Shown: piece after piece, positions 23,495 to 34,437 of the stretch
How the letters are laid out: each line of letters begins with the position of its first letter
How positions within the stretch are numbered: position 1 is the stretch's first letter
Source: Rhynchospora pubera
Lineage: Eukaryota; Streptophyta; Magnoliopsida; Poales; Cyperaceae
DNA length: 64,000 bases
Direction: 5' to 3'
NCBI GenBank assembly: GCA_028095005.1
Contig: CM051461.1
Location: 169,267,144 to 169,331,143, forward strand
The notes under the pieces: generated by a model
Databases searched by the model: none
Told to the model about the DNA's origin: nothing
The model's input: the letters and a program-made list of their open reading frames with translations, nothing else
Position numbers and translations under genes: made by a program

Positions 23495-24150
23495 GGAACT
23501 GGGACTAAGAAGAAGTGTTAGCAACCAGAAACTCTAGAATTTCGTGACTTGTTGAATCTCTCTCATTAATTCTTATTTTGACCTTGTAACTAGACTTAGG
23601 ATTTAGGCTCACCTGCAACCCTTAATTCACAAAAGAGTTGAACCGTCTAGCTAGTTTAGTAAAGTAAAAGATTAATATTCCAACACCGTCCCTGTGGATT
23701 CGACCCTCAAGCTGTTCTACAAACGATTAGATCGGTAGACACGAGGTTTTTATTTTGAGACTTGGTTTCCCCATCGATCAGTACTTATTCATTTCTTTTT
23801 TGTTTTGTTTTCGCACGCTTGAGGATGTGCGACGGCTGCCCGGATTGCCCCAGCGAATGCGACAACAACTCAATTGAGATATTTTTTTATGTAAATAATA
23901 AAACTCCATAAGAAGAAATTGTTAGCACTTAAAAAATTTGGATGAATTTTGTATCATGTGTATTATTTATCTTGATTTTATTTTTGTTACTCTTTTGGAT
24001 ATGTGATGCTTGACTCAAAGAAATTGCTCCAGCACATGTGAGACAATTCAAATTTATTAAGTGTCGTCAATTTTTTTTATAAAGAATAACACTTCACAAG
24101 AGCTTATTAGCACTAAAAAGATTTCAAGAGAATTTTATGTATATTTCTTG

Positions 24151-24405
24151 TTGCGTTGGAGTCGCGACTTGTCTTGTCGTGTTGGAATCGCGGCTTGTCT
24201 TGTTGGAGTCGCGGCTTGTCTCGTCGCTTTGGAATCGCGGCTGTTTTGTCGCGTTACAATCGCGGCTTGTCTCGTCCCGTTGGAATCGCGGCTTGTCTCG
24301 TGGCGTTGGAATCGCGACTGTTTTGTCACGTTACAATCGCAGCTTGTCTCATCCCGTTGGAATTGCGGCTTGTCTCGTCCCGTTACAATCGCGGCTTGTC
24401 ACGTT
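24151..24405. repeat. 26-bp GC-rich minisatellite
   Basis: About ten copies of GTTGGAATCGCGGCTTGTCT plus CGTCCC occur, with some 21- and 25-bp variants. Each copy carries TCGCGG-type CpG sites, unlike the AT-rich surroundings. Open frames across it are repeat artefacts. Confidence 0.85.
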
Positions 24406-24415
24406 CCTTTTCTGA

Positions 24416-24625
24416 ATTTCTAACTTAGTTTTCTGATTTCGGTTTCGGGACTTTATTCCTTTATTCATTTTTCTTGCCTTCTTCTTTTCCATTTCTGACT
24501 TGATTTTCCGATATCGGTTTCGAAACATTATCCCTTTATTCATTTTCCTTGCCTTCTTCTTTTCCATTTCTGACTTGGTTTTCCGATTTCGATTTCGGGA
24601 CTTTATTCCGTTCTTCATTTTCTCT
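24416..24625. repeat. 75-bp tandem repeat
   Basis: About 2.7 copies begin ATTTCTGACTTGRTTTTCCG, with starts at 24416, 24491 and 24566. The block directly follows the 26-bp minisatellite. Confidence 0.8.
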
Positions 24626-25302
24626 TTTTTTATTTCACTTTCTTTCTTCTCCATTCTTTCTTCTTTCCTTTTTTTCCTTCTCCTTTTGGTTGTTTTTTAA
24701 TCTTTCTTCTTTTCTTCTTAGGTACCTACAAAGCAACACAGTACCAAGTCCTACAATATAAACTGTAAATGCATAATTTTCAGGGTTGAAGCTTGAATTT
24801 TGGTATTTAGTCTGGTAAAACATTAAACCCCACAATATTGAACATTTTATTTATTTATTTTTTGGTCGTTAATTTTGCACATGAATTTTTGCAAAACAAA
24901 ACAAGGACATAACATGATACAATCCTAGATGTAATACTTTCAAGTTTTATTTTCATTATTACTTTTTTCGCTCCAAAGCATTGCCCAAGTGCATTCGAAC
25001 AATGAAAGAAAGAGAATGAGGTTATAGAAATACCAAATCGATCAGATTTGATTGTGGTCGAATGGAAATTAGCTTCGAGTCTTAAGTTTTTATGCATTTT
25101 GAGTCTATTTTTGTCGTGCTTTTCAGATATTTGGTGTTTGGCCTAGAGAATTACCCAGTGAATGTGATGACAACTCGATCGAGAAGATTTTCCTGCAAAG
25201 AATAACACTCTACAAGAAATTATTAGCACTTAAAAAATTTTGGACGATTTTTCTTAGCTATTACATTATATTCTTTAAACCCCAAAGATGAGAGAAGAAA
25301 GA

Positions 25303-25321
25303 TGTCCCACCGGGCGTGCCA
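25303..25321 (-). other. Primer-binding site of E2
   Basis: The minus strand reads TGGCACGCCCGGTGGGACA, 7 bases inside the LTR. It begins with the TGG complementary to a tRNA CCA end. I have not assigned the tRNA with certainty. Confidence 0.65.
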
Positions 25322-25328
25322 GAGAATA

Positions 25329-25702
25329 TGTTGTGGGCTATTGATACAAATGTACTTGAAGTTTTTATTTATGATTATTTTTCTATCATTTTTTTTTCTT
25401 TCCCTAGCCTTTACATTATCCTCTAAATTCCAAAGATGAATGGCAACATAGCCCTAGATTAATCCCCCTTAAAGTTCGATCTCTGTAGCGGGTATCTCTC
25501 AAAGACAAGAGAATCCTAACAAGAGTCGCTTCTTAAAAGGATTTCTTTGCATAAAATAGCAATTATGTGGCTCCTTCGGCCATTCTGAAAGCACCATAAT
25601 ATTCCTCATGCTTCACTGGATTTTTGGATATTTTTTCATAATTTTTACAAACTCTTTGTATGTCAGTATGTGTCTCTAATCGAAAAAATTTAGGGTCAAA
25701 CA
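25329..25702 (-). repeat. 5' LTR of E2 (374 bp)
   Basis: It matches 15985-16275 over about 270 bp. The last 100 bp on the minus strand (25329-25430) are diverged and partly repeat the neighbouring leader sequence at 25258-25290. It has the same internal junction as the 3' LTR, so the deletion predates this insertion. Confidence 0.75.
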
Positions 25703-26077
25703 GTTAAGTGTCGTATTTTTTTCCTGTGAAAATCCTTAAAGTGTTATGTTAAAATTTGAGATATATTAGTAGCATGAAATATATAAAGTGGGGCATTGCC
25801 TCATAGCATAGTAAGAGTGATGTTGTTAAGTAGTGTCGAGCAAAAAAGTGTCAAGCAATGTCTGCTCTGAACCTGATGGTCCGAGAATAGCAAAATGAAC
25901 AATAGACCACCCAACTTATCTAATTTTTATACAAGTATGTCTGCGGCCAGAGTCATGAATATTAAATTATTGAACATTAAGCTAGTCATCTTAAGTTTAA
26001 GGATTTATAAGCTAGCCATATGACGGAGCTTTACTCGTTTTATTTATATTAAAATAAATTTTCTATTATTCTTATAG
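25703..26077 (+). other. Sequence upstream of the MULE gene
   Basis: This is AT-rich, non-coding DNA. It ends with a plant-like 3' splice site (TTCTTATAG at 26069-26077), so it is probably a 5' intron or leader of the MULE. I could not identify a terminal inverted repeat. Confidence 0.5.
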
Positions 26078-28764
26078 GTCCGAGGGATTATTTATTTACA
26101 TGTGAGGCCCATCATAGCGGAACAGTGCATATGGAAAAAGAATTCACCTATACTGGATGCAAAAAGGATTACTTTGACTCTATAGATCATGATGAATTCT
26201 CCTTGCTTGAGTTTGAAACAATGACTGAACAACTAAGGTACTCAAAGGAGATCTCTGTTTGGTGTAGGGCATGTGGTGAGAAGGATCCTAATCCTAAATT
26301 GATAATGTCTGATCAACAGTTGATGGCCATGATTGGTAAAATTAAAAAAAAAAATAGAGTACTTCAGTGCTTTCTACACCATAAGAAAGTAGAAGTACAA
26401 GGTGTACATGCAGAGAATGAGGTAGTAGCACAAGGTGTAAAGGTTGGCAAGAAATTAGTGGTAGAAGATGTAGATGATGACAAGGAAGTAGATGTGGAAG
26501 TAGAAGATGTAGAGGTTGATAAGGAAGTAGAAGTGGAAGTAGAAGATGATGGAAGTGATTTTTATGATCCCAACAATGATGTAGAAGCATATGATGATGA
26601 TGATATTACATTTGAAGAAAATGCGATAAATGATAGTATTAGAAGGGACTGGATAGTGTCGTATAAGAGTCAATCACAAACCATGCCATCAGAAGAAGAT
26701 TCAGATTATGCTCCCTCTGATGTCCTAATTAGTGGTGGTGAATCTGATGATGATGATCATGATACAAGTTGAGGATGCCTTGAGTTTAATGTTGTTGTAG
26801 ATATGTCAAACCCTCAATTTCAGCTTGGTATGGTGTTTGGTTCCTTTGATGAGTTCAAAAGTGCCATAAAGGAATACGCAATTAATTAAAGAAGGAATAT
26901 CCACTTTAAGAAAAATGATACCATGAGAGTGAAGGCAATATGCAGAAAAGATTGTCCATGGAATATTTGGGCTTCACGGATGGGAAATGGTACTGAAAAT
27001 ATGCAAGTAAAGACATACAACCCCCCCCATACTTGTAGTAACAAGCATAATATAAAATTTCTTTCGGTGCATTGGCTTGTAAAGAAGTTTCTTGACATAT
27101 TTAGAGCTGATCCAAATTGGTCTTTATCGGATATTCAACACCGAATCAGACTGATCTATATTTAGAGATTTCAAGACAAAAAGCTTACAATGTAAGATCC
27201 AAGGCATTGAAGATCATATTAAGAAATGAGGGAAAGCAATATTCAAGACTAAATTACTATGTTTTTGAGTTAAAGAAGACAAATCCCGGTAGCACCATAG
27301 TCTTTGATCTCAGAAATAGAGTTTTTAAGAGGGCTTACTTCTGTTTGGCTGCATGCAAAGAAGGCTTTTTGGCTGGTTGTCGATTGATAATCAGTTTAGA
27401 TGGTTGTTTTTTGAAAACTAGATATGGAGGTCAGTTATTGAGTGCGGTTGCCATTGACACCAATGATTGTATTTTTCAGTAGAATATGATGTTGTTGAGA
27501 CTGAAAATAGTGAAAGTTGGAGATGGTTTTTGCAACTACTTGGAAATGATCTACAGATAAACAATAGTCATGCATGGACCTTCATGTCAGATAGACAAAA
27601 GGTATTGCTTACTTGTACTTTAAAGCAACATGTCAGATATACTTTCACTTGCATAACTTTATTCTTATTCAATGACTATGGTTTATTCTTATTACTAGGG
27701 TCTAGTCCCCATGCTCAAATCACTATTTTCTTCTACTGAACGTAGATTTTGTGCGAGATACTTGCATGGAAACTACTATGACGCTGGATATAAAGGAAAA
27801 GCTCTCAACGAGTATTTGTGGAATGCAGCAATGGCCACCTATGTGGCGGATCATGACAAAAAGATGAAGGAGCTTCAAGTCTTCAAAGCAGAAGCTTTTG
27901 AGTGGTTATCTACAAAGCCTCAGCCTGAATGGACCAAATCACATTTTTCTACTCAATCTAAGTCTGACGTCTTACTAAACAACCTTTGTGAAGTGTTCAA
28001 CAAATATATTACTGATGCTAGAGACAAGCCTATTATAACTATGTTGGAGATGATTAGAACTAAAATAATGAGAAGGTTTCAGACCAAGAGAGATGAAATG
28101 TTGAAGTACAATGGTTTCATATGTCCTAAGATCCAAAAAAAAAAAAAAAACTTGATAGATGGAAAGAGGAGTCAATCAAATTCAATGCTATTTGGAATGG
28201 TGAAGCAAAATATCAAGTGACTGGTTTAGAGGGTCAGTTTGTAGTAGATATTGCTACATCTTCGTATGATTGCCGAAGATGGGACTTGACAGGTAATCAA
28301 TTTACAAAACAATTTACATTGAATAATCAGTCGTAATTTGCTACATCTTAAATAATATTCTTGTTCTACATCTATGTATTCCTTGTGAGCATGCTTGTGC
28401 AAGCATGAAAATTAATGGTTTGAGCCGGAAGATTATGTGCATGATTGCTATAAGGTGGAAACATTTCTTAAAATTTATAATCATGCAATTAATCCTATCT
28501 CTGAAGTAGAAATGTGGGAGACAAGTCCCCTGCCTCAAGTGTTACCACCCCCAATTGACCCTCCCAAACCTTGAAGACCCAAAAGGCTCGTAAGAAAAGT
28601 AGGGTGGAATTAGAAAAAGATTGTAATTCAACAAAACTGACTAAAAAAGGTAGAAAAATATTTTGCTCTATTTGTCGCCGTGAAGGCCATAACAAGAGAT
28701 GGCATGGTACAGAAGCTGGAGCACCAACTGCAAGTGTAGATCCATCTTCATCTGTTGATAATAG

Positions 28765-31700
28765 TGTTGTGGCTTTTTCGTCATTATTCTCCTCGAAGGA
28801 ATTTCTCGAAGAACAATGGGAACATAGCCTTAGATTCACCTCCCTTAAGGTTCGATCTCTATGGCGGGTATCTCTCAACACAAGAGAATCCTAACAAGAG
28901 TCGCTTCTTAAAGAAGTTTCTTGATTTAGCGGGTCCTTTCTTTCCAATAGGTGAAAGTCTCTATTGTTAATTACCCCGTAGTTGCCTACGGAAACCTCTG
29001 ATTAAGGGACGTAAAGGGTGTTGACGTAATGGGCTAAGAAAAGAAACTTATGGAGTGCTATTAAGGAGAACTTAATTGATGGTATCAAACCTAATTGACG
29101 GGACCCAATTAAGGATCACTAAACTTTCTAAGAATTTAACTTGGACTTTTAATTGAAAAAGGAAGCGAAGAGAATTGGATTTTTGGTTTAGAAGAGGTAT
29201 TTTCTTGAAAGAAGAAGTCTTCACTTGGAGTCGTTTCTAAATTATTCTAAAATCGTTTTGGAGTCGTTTGAGAGTCACTTGATAAGATTTCTATTTAAGT
29301 CATCTGAGGTCGATCTCAACCCCTAACGAGGGATTTTTCCTCAAATGAAGAGGTTTTGGCTTTGACTTTGGATTTCGTGTTTTGACTTTATATTCCTTAA
29401 TGTTTCGCTTGGGATATTGGTGATTTTTATTCACGTTGGCCTTTTGTACCTTTGGGTTTTCATAAATTCTCTTCTATTTCGAAAATATTTAATCTCGAAG
29501 ATATTTGACTTTAAAAGATCTCATTCTCGAAATTATTTAGACTTTTGGAAATATTCATAATCAAGTATACTTAGCTTTTGAAAATACCATATTTGAAATC
29601 TTTTTATTTGAAAGTACTTAACTTTTAGTTTCAGAAATTTTATAGACGAGTTTACTAACTTTCTAAGATTTATAAAATTCATTTTTATAGAAAAATACTT
29701 CAAAAATATAAAAGGCAACTATTTTGACACAATTTCATACTCAATATCTGTTGGGCCTGAACTTAATTGACCCGTTTCACTTCACACATCTCGGCTGGCA
29801 GGGGTCAAGTGTACGTGTTTTACGGCTATTGCGTTACAGACAATCTATAAGCTTCGGCGCTGAGATTCAAACGAAGGAGACGAATTTTCTTTTCTTTTCG
29901 TTAACAGGTCTGAGAATAACGGGTGCAGATCCGTTTCTGGTTCCGGCCATCGCGATCGTCGAAGAGAAGCCCATCAGCATCGCGAGGCAGAGAGGAGCGT
30001 AGTGATGCCCTCTGTTTTCGCCGCGTCATTTTCGTTTGGCGGGTACACCACTAGCTGGTATAATTCAGAATGAGTTGGTACTAATGGGATCGAAGGAGGT
30101 TTATTGGTACCAGAGAAGGATTCGTTGACATCAACGGGGTAAGGAGAGATCACGAATGGGTTCAATTTGACGTGCACGTAATTCAGTGAAGCCAATTAAG
30201 TGATTAATAAACTTGATGCTGGTTTGTCATATTGCGTTTTGTACTTTCACAAGACTAAAGTACTAAAGTAAAATTAATTCACCAAAAGTCACACCTATAC
30301 ATGTTTTCCTATATGTCAATCACGGCCATGGACATAAGTTACAAATGGATCAAACATTCATTGATTACGAACCTTACATCACTGTATTGCTGCCATGTGT
30401 TCAAAACCTCAATTTCTAATAAATTTAATTATCACTTTAAGTACCATTATACTCTTATTTGGTTCCCTGAAACTTCCCAGCTACTTGACAGAATCCAAGA
30501 GTATTCAAATAATCACCAATGAAGCAAACTCCACAACAAAAGTAACAAAGAATATTCACAAATGCATTCAACAATTACCTAATTTCCTACCATCATCGTC
30601 CTACAATGTTCAAGCAGAACTACAACTAATAAATTCAATAAACTTAAATGCACATTATACAAGGAGGTTTAATATCACCGAGACCACTTTACTTCAGGTG
30701 ACTTGACATTTTATTTAAAGTGCTCATTTATGAAGGGTCAATCACCACAGAGAGAGACTACTATATTTACAAAATAACCAACCATTTTCTGAAATATGAC
30801 TTTAATGCACTTGTCCCTCTGAAAGTGATATAATAAACAAAGGCGTATTGCACCAAGATAATGTCAGATACCATATATGCAAGGAATTGTACTTTTGCAC
30901 AGTCAACACTAAACTTTAACAAACTATAAGAACACTCAAACCCTATCAGATTAGGTCCAGAAATGACAATTCATACCACAACAATTTCCTAATTTAGAGA
31001 AATATAACATAAATCTAATAACTTTATGCGAAATTGTCCCACAAGAATTTTTATCTACACTCCTGAGAATGGAACCTAGATTAAAGAGGGGGATTTGACA
31101 CTAAAAATCCTGGACAAAATTGGACAGCATCTCCCCTAGATTCTCTCTTGTTTTGAAGTTTAATGGATCAAACTGAGCTCAAAACGAACTCAATTCAATC
31201 AATTAAACTCAATCTGCTATGGAGGCCAAGCCTCTTAGCAAATTGCAAGAGAGAATCCAGCCATGGAGCTATGCTCCTAGCTGAGATGAATTCCACCATG
31301 AAAGCCGTGCTTTCAGGTGAAGAAAGATCGTGTTAAAGGAAGAAAGGAAAATACATTGTGCGAGAGAACAGGAAAAGATTGACTACTGAGGCAATTAGAC
31401 AACTTAGTCCTACTTTTGAAATTTAAGATCGGCCATAGGAGCCGTGTTCCTTAGCCAACCTCATTCTTCAATCTGGAAGTCTAAATTAATCATTCAATAA
31501 GCGTATAAAGCGATTAAAGACGCGATCTTCCTCTTCGAGATCAAGAATCCGCCATGGGAGCCGTGCTCCCCGGCTGATCTCTCTCTCTAGCATGAGAAAG
31601 AAAACAAAACGCCAAAACTTATTCAATTAGCACAAGAATTACCAAACCGGGTCAAGAATACACACAATTGAAGAAAGAATCAAAAGAAAGGAGAGTAATT

Positions 31701-32847
31701 GCTGTCATCACCAAGAAATCAAACAAATTTCATCTTTTCTGAACAAAATCGACTAATTACAACTCTGAGAGCTTTGATCACTGTTCTGATCGTCTCTCTC
31801 TTGCAAAAGACACTTACCTGTTGTTACAAATCAATCCTCTATCTCTTTCTTCGCTCCTTCTATGCTACACTACAACGCCTAACAGGTGTTCGCTGAAATG
31901 CTTCCTAATTCTATTCTAACCTAACTTGAAAATGTAATGGGGAAGAAGGTATGGAAGGGGTCTGAGGTTGTTTCTTGGAAGCGTCCCCTTTCTCTCTTTT
32001 CGGTGGTCTATTTATAGGCTCAGCCCCTGGTTCTCTTTCCGTCCAGATGCCATGTATCTTGGGAGGAGCCCGGCAGTTATCGGCTCTCTCTTCCAACGGC
32101 ATTCCGTTGGTTTGTTACTTTGTTTCACCCCTTCTCTATTGCTTTCTTTTATTGCTCCTAGCGCACCATGAAACGCCTCTCTGACAGCGGGGCTCACAAT
32201 CGCTGCTGCCTTGGGGTTTTTCGTGCTCCATGTGCATCGAGTTATCCCTTGTGAAGGGGTCGATTTTTGAGAGGAAGCATCTCCAGCGAGTATTTTTGAT
32301 CTAAAATTATCCAAAAATTTTCGTGAGCCGTGCACCTTTCTTTGATCTATCAAGTAATCGGTGTAGAGAAACAAGTATAGGCTGTATAGCCAAGACGCTC
32401 CTATGGGTATTTGAATTTCGCTGGCCACTCTCTCCAATTCTTTATATGCTGCATCTCTCCATTTCATCATAAAAACCAACTTCCATTTATTGCTGAAACC
32501 AAATAAATTGTTTGGACCTCTTTCCCATTGAGTTTCTTCATGAAATTTTGTACACAGCTTCGTAAAAATATGTATAATCTTATGGAACCACTAATTTTCT
32601 GAAAATACCCCTCCCACTATTTTATTTAATTTCTCCAAAATCATGGGCTTCTTTGCATAAAATGGAGGTTCTGTAGCTCCTTTGGTCAATCTGGAGGCAC
32701 CATAATCTTCCTCACGCTTCACTGTATTTTTGGATAATTTTCCATAATTTTTGGGATCCATTTGATATTTATCATGAATTTTTAATCTCCTCGATGAAAC
32801 TATCCAATTTAATTCATGAATTTGGCACCATAGTTTAGGGTCAAACA
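28765..32847 (-). mobile_element. E1: 4.1-kb solo-LTR-like unit inside the MULE exon
   Basis: On the minus strand it begins TGTTTGACCCTAAACT (32847) and ends GAAAAAGCCACAACA (28765). A perfect duplication AATAG flanks it (28760-28764, 32848-32852). Removing it with one AATAG restores the MULE frame (VDN-S-TKKK). A TATA box (CCTATAAATAGACC, minus) lies near 32007-32020, about 835 bp from the start. Hairpins lie at 31222-31570 downstream of it. The first 220 bp match the start of both E2 LTRs and the end matches E3. No gag, pol, primer site or direct terminal repeats are seen. Short frames such as 29974-30195 (minus) match nothing I know. Confidence 0.82.
31222..31570. repeat. Five hairpins with a constant centre in E1
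   Basis: The hairpins are GAGGC-CAA-GCCTC (31222-31234), GGAGC-TAT-GCTCC (31265-31277), TGAAAGC-CGT-GCTTTCA (31299-31315), AGGAGC-CGT-GTTCCT (about 31437-31451) and GGGAGC-CGT-GCTCCC (31556-31570). Arms differ from hairpin to hairpin, yet most remain fully paired round GC-NNN-GC. Most follow a CCAT or CTAT. Confidence 0.8.
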
Positions 32848-32991
32848 AATAGCACTAAGAAAAAGCAACCGGTAATTAATTTTCTCTTTCTTTTATTCAT
32901 TGTATTTACATTTAAATATTTAGATTTACTAAACATATTTCATTGTGTGCAGGTGAAAAGAAAAAGAAGTAACGTGTCTTCCAATGATTGA

Positions 32992-34076
32992 AGCATTGGC
33001 TTGGTTTCAAATATCTAACATAGCCTTAGTGTTGCAATTTTTGTGTTACCATCTTTTTGTAAAGCTGGCATGAGCGATGGTTCTGAAACTGATGTTAACG
33101 ATATTTTCTAAAACTGATTGAGGCATCATGGAGATATTTTGTAAAGCCTGTGAAATTTAAATATTATTTGCGTTCTAGATATGTTTGCTTTATACTATTT
33201 TTGTTTAATATGCAAGCACTGTTTAATGATTATTTGGTTGTTTCTATGCTTTTTTTATAGAATTGTATAAGAGGATAGTGAGATGCAATTTGAATAAACT
33301 ACAACTATTTTAAAGCTAGCTGGTACGGATCATGCACCATACAAACTGGTACAAATCATGTATACTTATTGCACAACTTGAATGCTGCCAGCAGTTCAAG
33401 TAAGGCATGCAAGAAGACAGGCCACACAAGCTGCTCATCAATTGGCGAATCATGCATTGACATGTTGATTTAGTTTTTTTTTAAGATATTTTCATTTATG
33501 TCATGTCCTTTATATTACAGAATATTTTGGAATTCACTTTGAAATGAATATTCTGATATGCCAACTGAAAGATACTAGATACCAGTTCTCACTGAAACCT
33601 TTGGTATATAAGCATTTTGACAATCATAAATACCTAAATTTCAAACCATTGGAGAACTGTAGAAATATTGGTGCATCCTAGCCGTTCCTTTCTTCCGCAG
33701 CTCTTTATCTCAGCCGTCCTTTTTTTCCGCTCTGCCTGATTGGTTTGGTATGCTTTTCCTGCGTGGGATGGTCCTGGCCTGTTCTCTTGGTTGGGATTTT
33801 ATTTACTTGAAAACAATGCAAGGTAAACATGGAAAGATATTATATGGTCACGAGTAGCCCATAGAAGAGAAAGTGAAAAGAAGAGAGATGGTTGTGCCAG
33901 AAGCTCGGTACATATTTGTGCGGCAATCAAATACAAATGCAACAAATGAAAAAAGTCATGATAGCATAACAAAACTTGTATAAATTGCAGTACCATGAAT
34001 TTCTACCAAGGATCCCTATTACATCTAGAAGCTGTCTGAAAACTATAATGAAAAATTAAAGAAAACATAAAGTGGC
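32992..34076 (+). other. MULE 3' flank and unassigned sequence
   Basis: The first 200-300 bases are a plausible MULE 3' untranslated region. The rest is AT-rich with no gene or element termini that I could support. A direct repeat of CTGGTACRRATCATG lies near 33320-33350. Confidence 0.4.
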
Positions 34077-34410
34077 TGATATATAAACCTTCTACTCGAT
34101 TAGTCGTTTATAGCAAAGTAAAAGTGTCGATCCCACAGAGATGGGTATGAGTACTATTCTTATTGGTTCGTTAAATCTAGACAACAAAAGTTTAGAAAAG
34201 TTCTCGAGTCACAAATCAAATATATAGATAAATAAAAGAGAAATAAAAAGGATGCAATTGCAGAATAGAAAATTATGCAAAACAATTCGAATAAATATTT
34301 TTGGGGTTTTAAACAGGTCTAAATATGACGAGAAGCGTGCTTAGGGTTTGATTTCACCTAGGTTTTGTCACAGGGTTGCGAAACCTAGCATCGTCGTGTT
34401 CAGTTTTGCT

Positions 34411-34437
34411 AATTCGGTCCGGAATTTGGTCCAAATT
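34411..34437. repeat. Palindrome pair in the 3' part of the third LTR
   Basis: AATTCGGTCCGGAATT and AATTTGGTCCAAATT lie with centres 12 bp apart. They are weaker versions of the palindromes at 35378-35477. Confidence 0.65.

Larger units (their letters stand above)
22138..23780 (+). mobile_element. Solo LTR, copy B (same family as 11979-13620)
   Basis: The unit is 1643 bp, TGATGAGTGG...CCATCGATCA, flanked by a perfect 5-bp duplication GTACT (22133-22137, 23781-23785). It is nearly identical to copy A along its whole length, with scattered substitutions. It has the same TATTAAA box (22613-22619) and the same palindromes. It is inserted in E2. Confidence 0.92.
23855..25255 (-). repeat. Dispersed direct repeats in the E2 leader
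   Basis: A degenerate segment GAATGTGATGACAACTCRATYGAGA, followed by AATAACACTCCACAAGAAATTATTAGCACTTAAAAAATTT, recurs near 23855-23950, 24025-24130 and 25145-25255. A partial copy lies at 22095-22137. Confidence 0.7.
15934..25702 (-). mobile_element. E2: non-autonomous LTR retrotransposon with two nested insertions
   Basis: The ends are TG (15934) and CA (25702), with a near-perfect target duplication GTTAG (15929-15933) / GTTAA (25703-25707). On the minus strand it reads: 5' LTR 25702-25329, primer site 25321-25303, internal region, a G10 polypurine tract at 16289-16280, and 3' LTR 16275-15934. Removing nested E3 (3.57 kb) and solo LTR B (1.64 kb) leaves about 4.5 kb. No gag or pol domain is recognisable, so it would depend on an autonomous partner. 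The LTRs differ in their last 100 bp, so the insertion is old. Confidence 0.8.
26078..32991 (+). pseudogene. MuDR-type (MULE) transposase, broken and split by E1
   Basis: The frame from 26088 reads LFTCEAHHSG and on into a plant MULE PB1-like domain (about 26088-26380), then an acidic linker. Next come a MuDR DNA-binding domain with a CPWNIWAS ... HTCS zinc motif (about 26800-27150) and the DDE transposase, with first Asp in SLDGCF (about 27395), second in MSDRQK (about 27590) and Glu in NLCEVFN (about 27990). A SWIM finger (CRRWDLTG-intron-CEHAC, about 28270-28400) and a zinc knuckle CSICRREGHNKRWH (about 28660-28705) follow. The intron 27602-27698 is clear. The last exon (GTGAAAAGAAAA, stop 32989-32991) gives a basic tail. 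Breaks: stops near 26770 and 26887, frameshifts near 27145 and 27475, a changed 3' splice site near 28375, and a 4.1-kb insertion at 28764. Confidence 0.9.

Noticed and set aside
11979..23780. The two similar 1.64-kb LTRs as the 5' and 3' LTRs of one 11.8-kb element
   Set aside because: Each copy has its own perfect 5-bp target duplication (ATCAT, GTACT), and no primer site follows the left copy, so they are separate solo LTRs.
24061..24428. Open frames with repeated CLVALESRL-like peptides
   Set aside because: They are readings of the 26-bp minisatellite in several frames, with no start context or domain.
26342..26673. Minus-strand frames rich in His/Leu or Ile/Tyr
   Set aside because: They are complements of the acidic low-complexity linker of the MULE transposase.
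29974..30195. A minus-strand frame beginning MASLNYVHVKLNPF as a gene
   Set aside because: It lies in the E1 LTR-like unit, matches no family I recognise and has no neighbouring exons. It could be a captured fragment, but I cannot support that.
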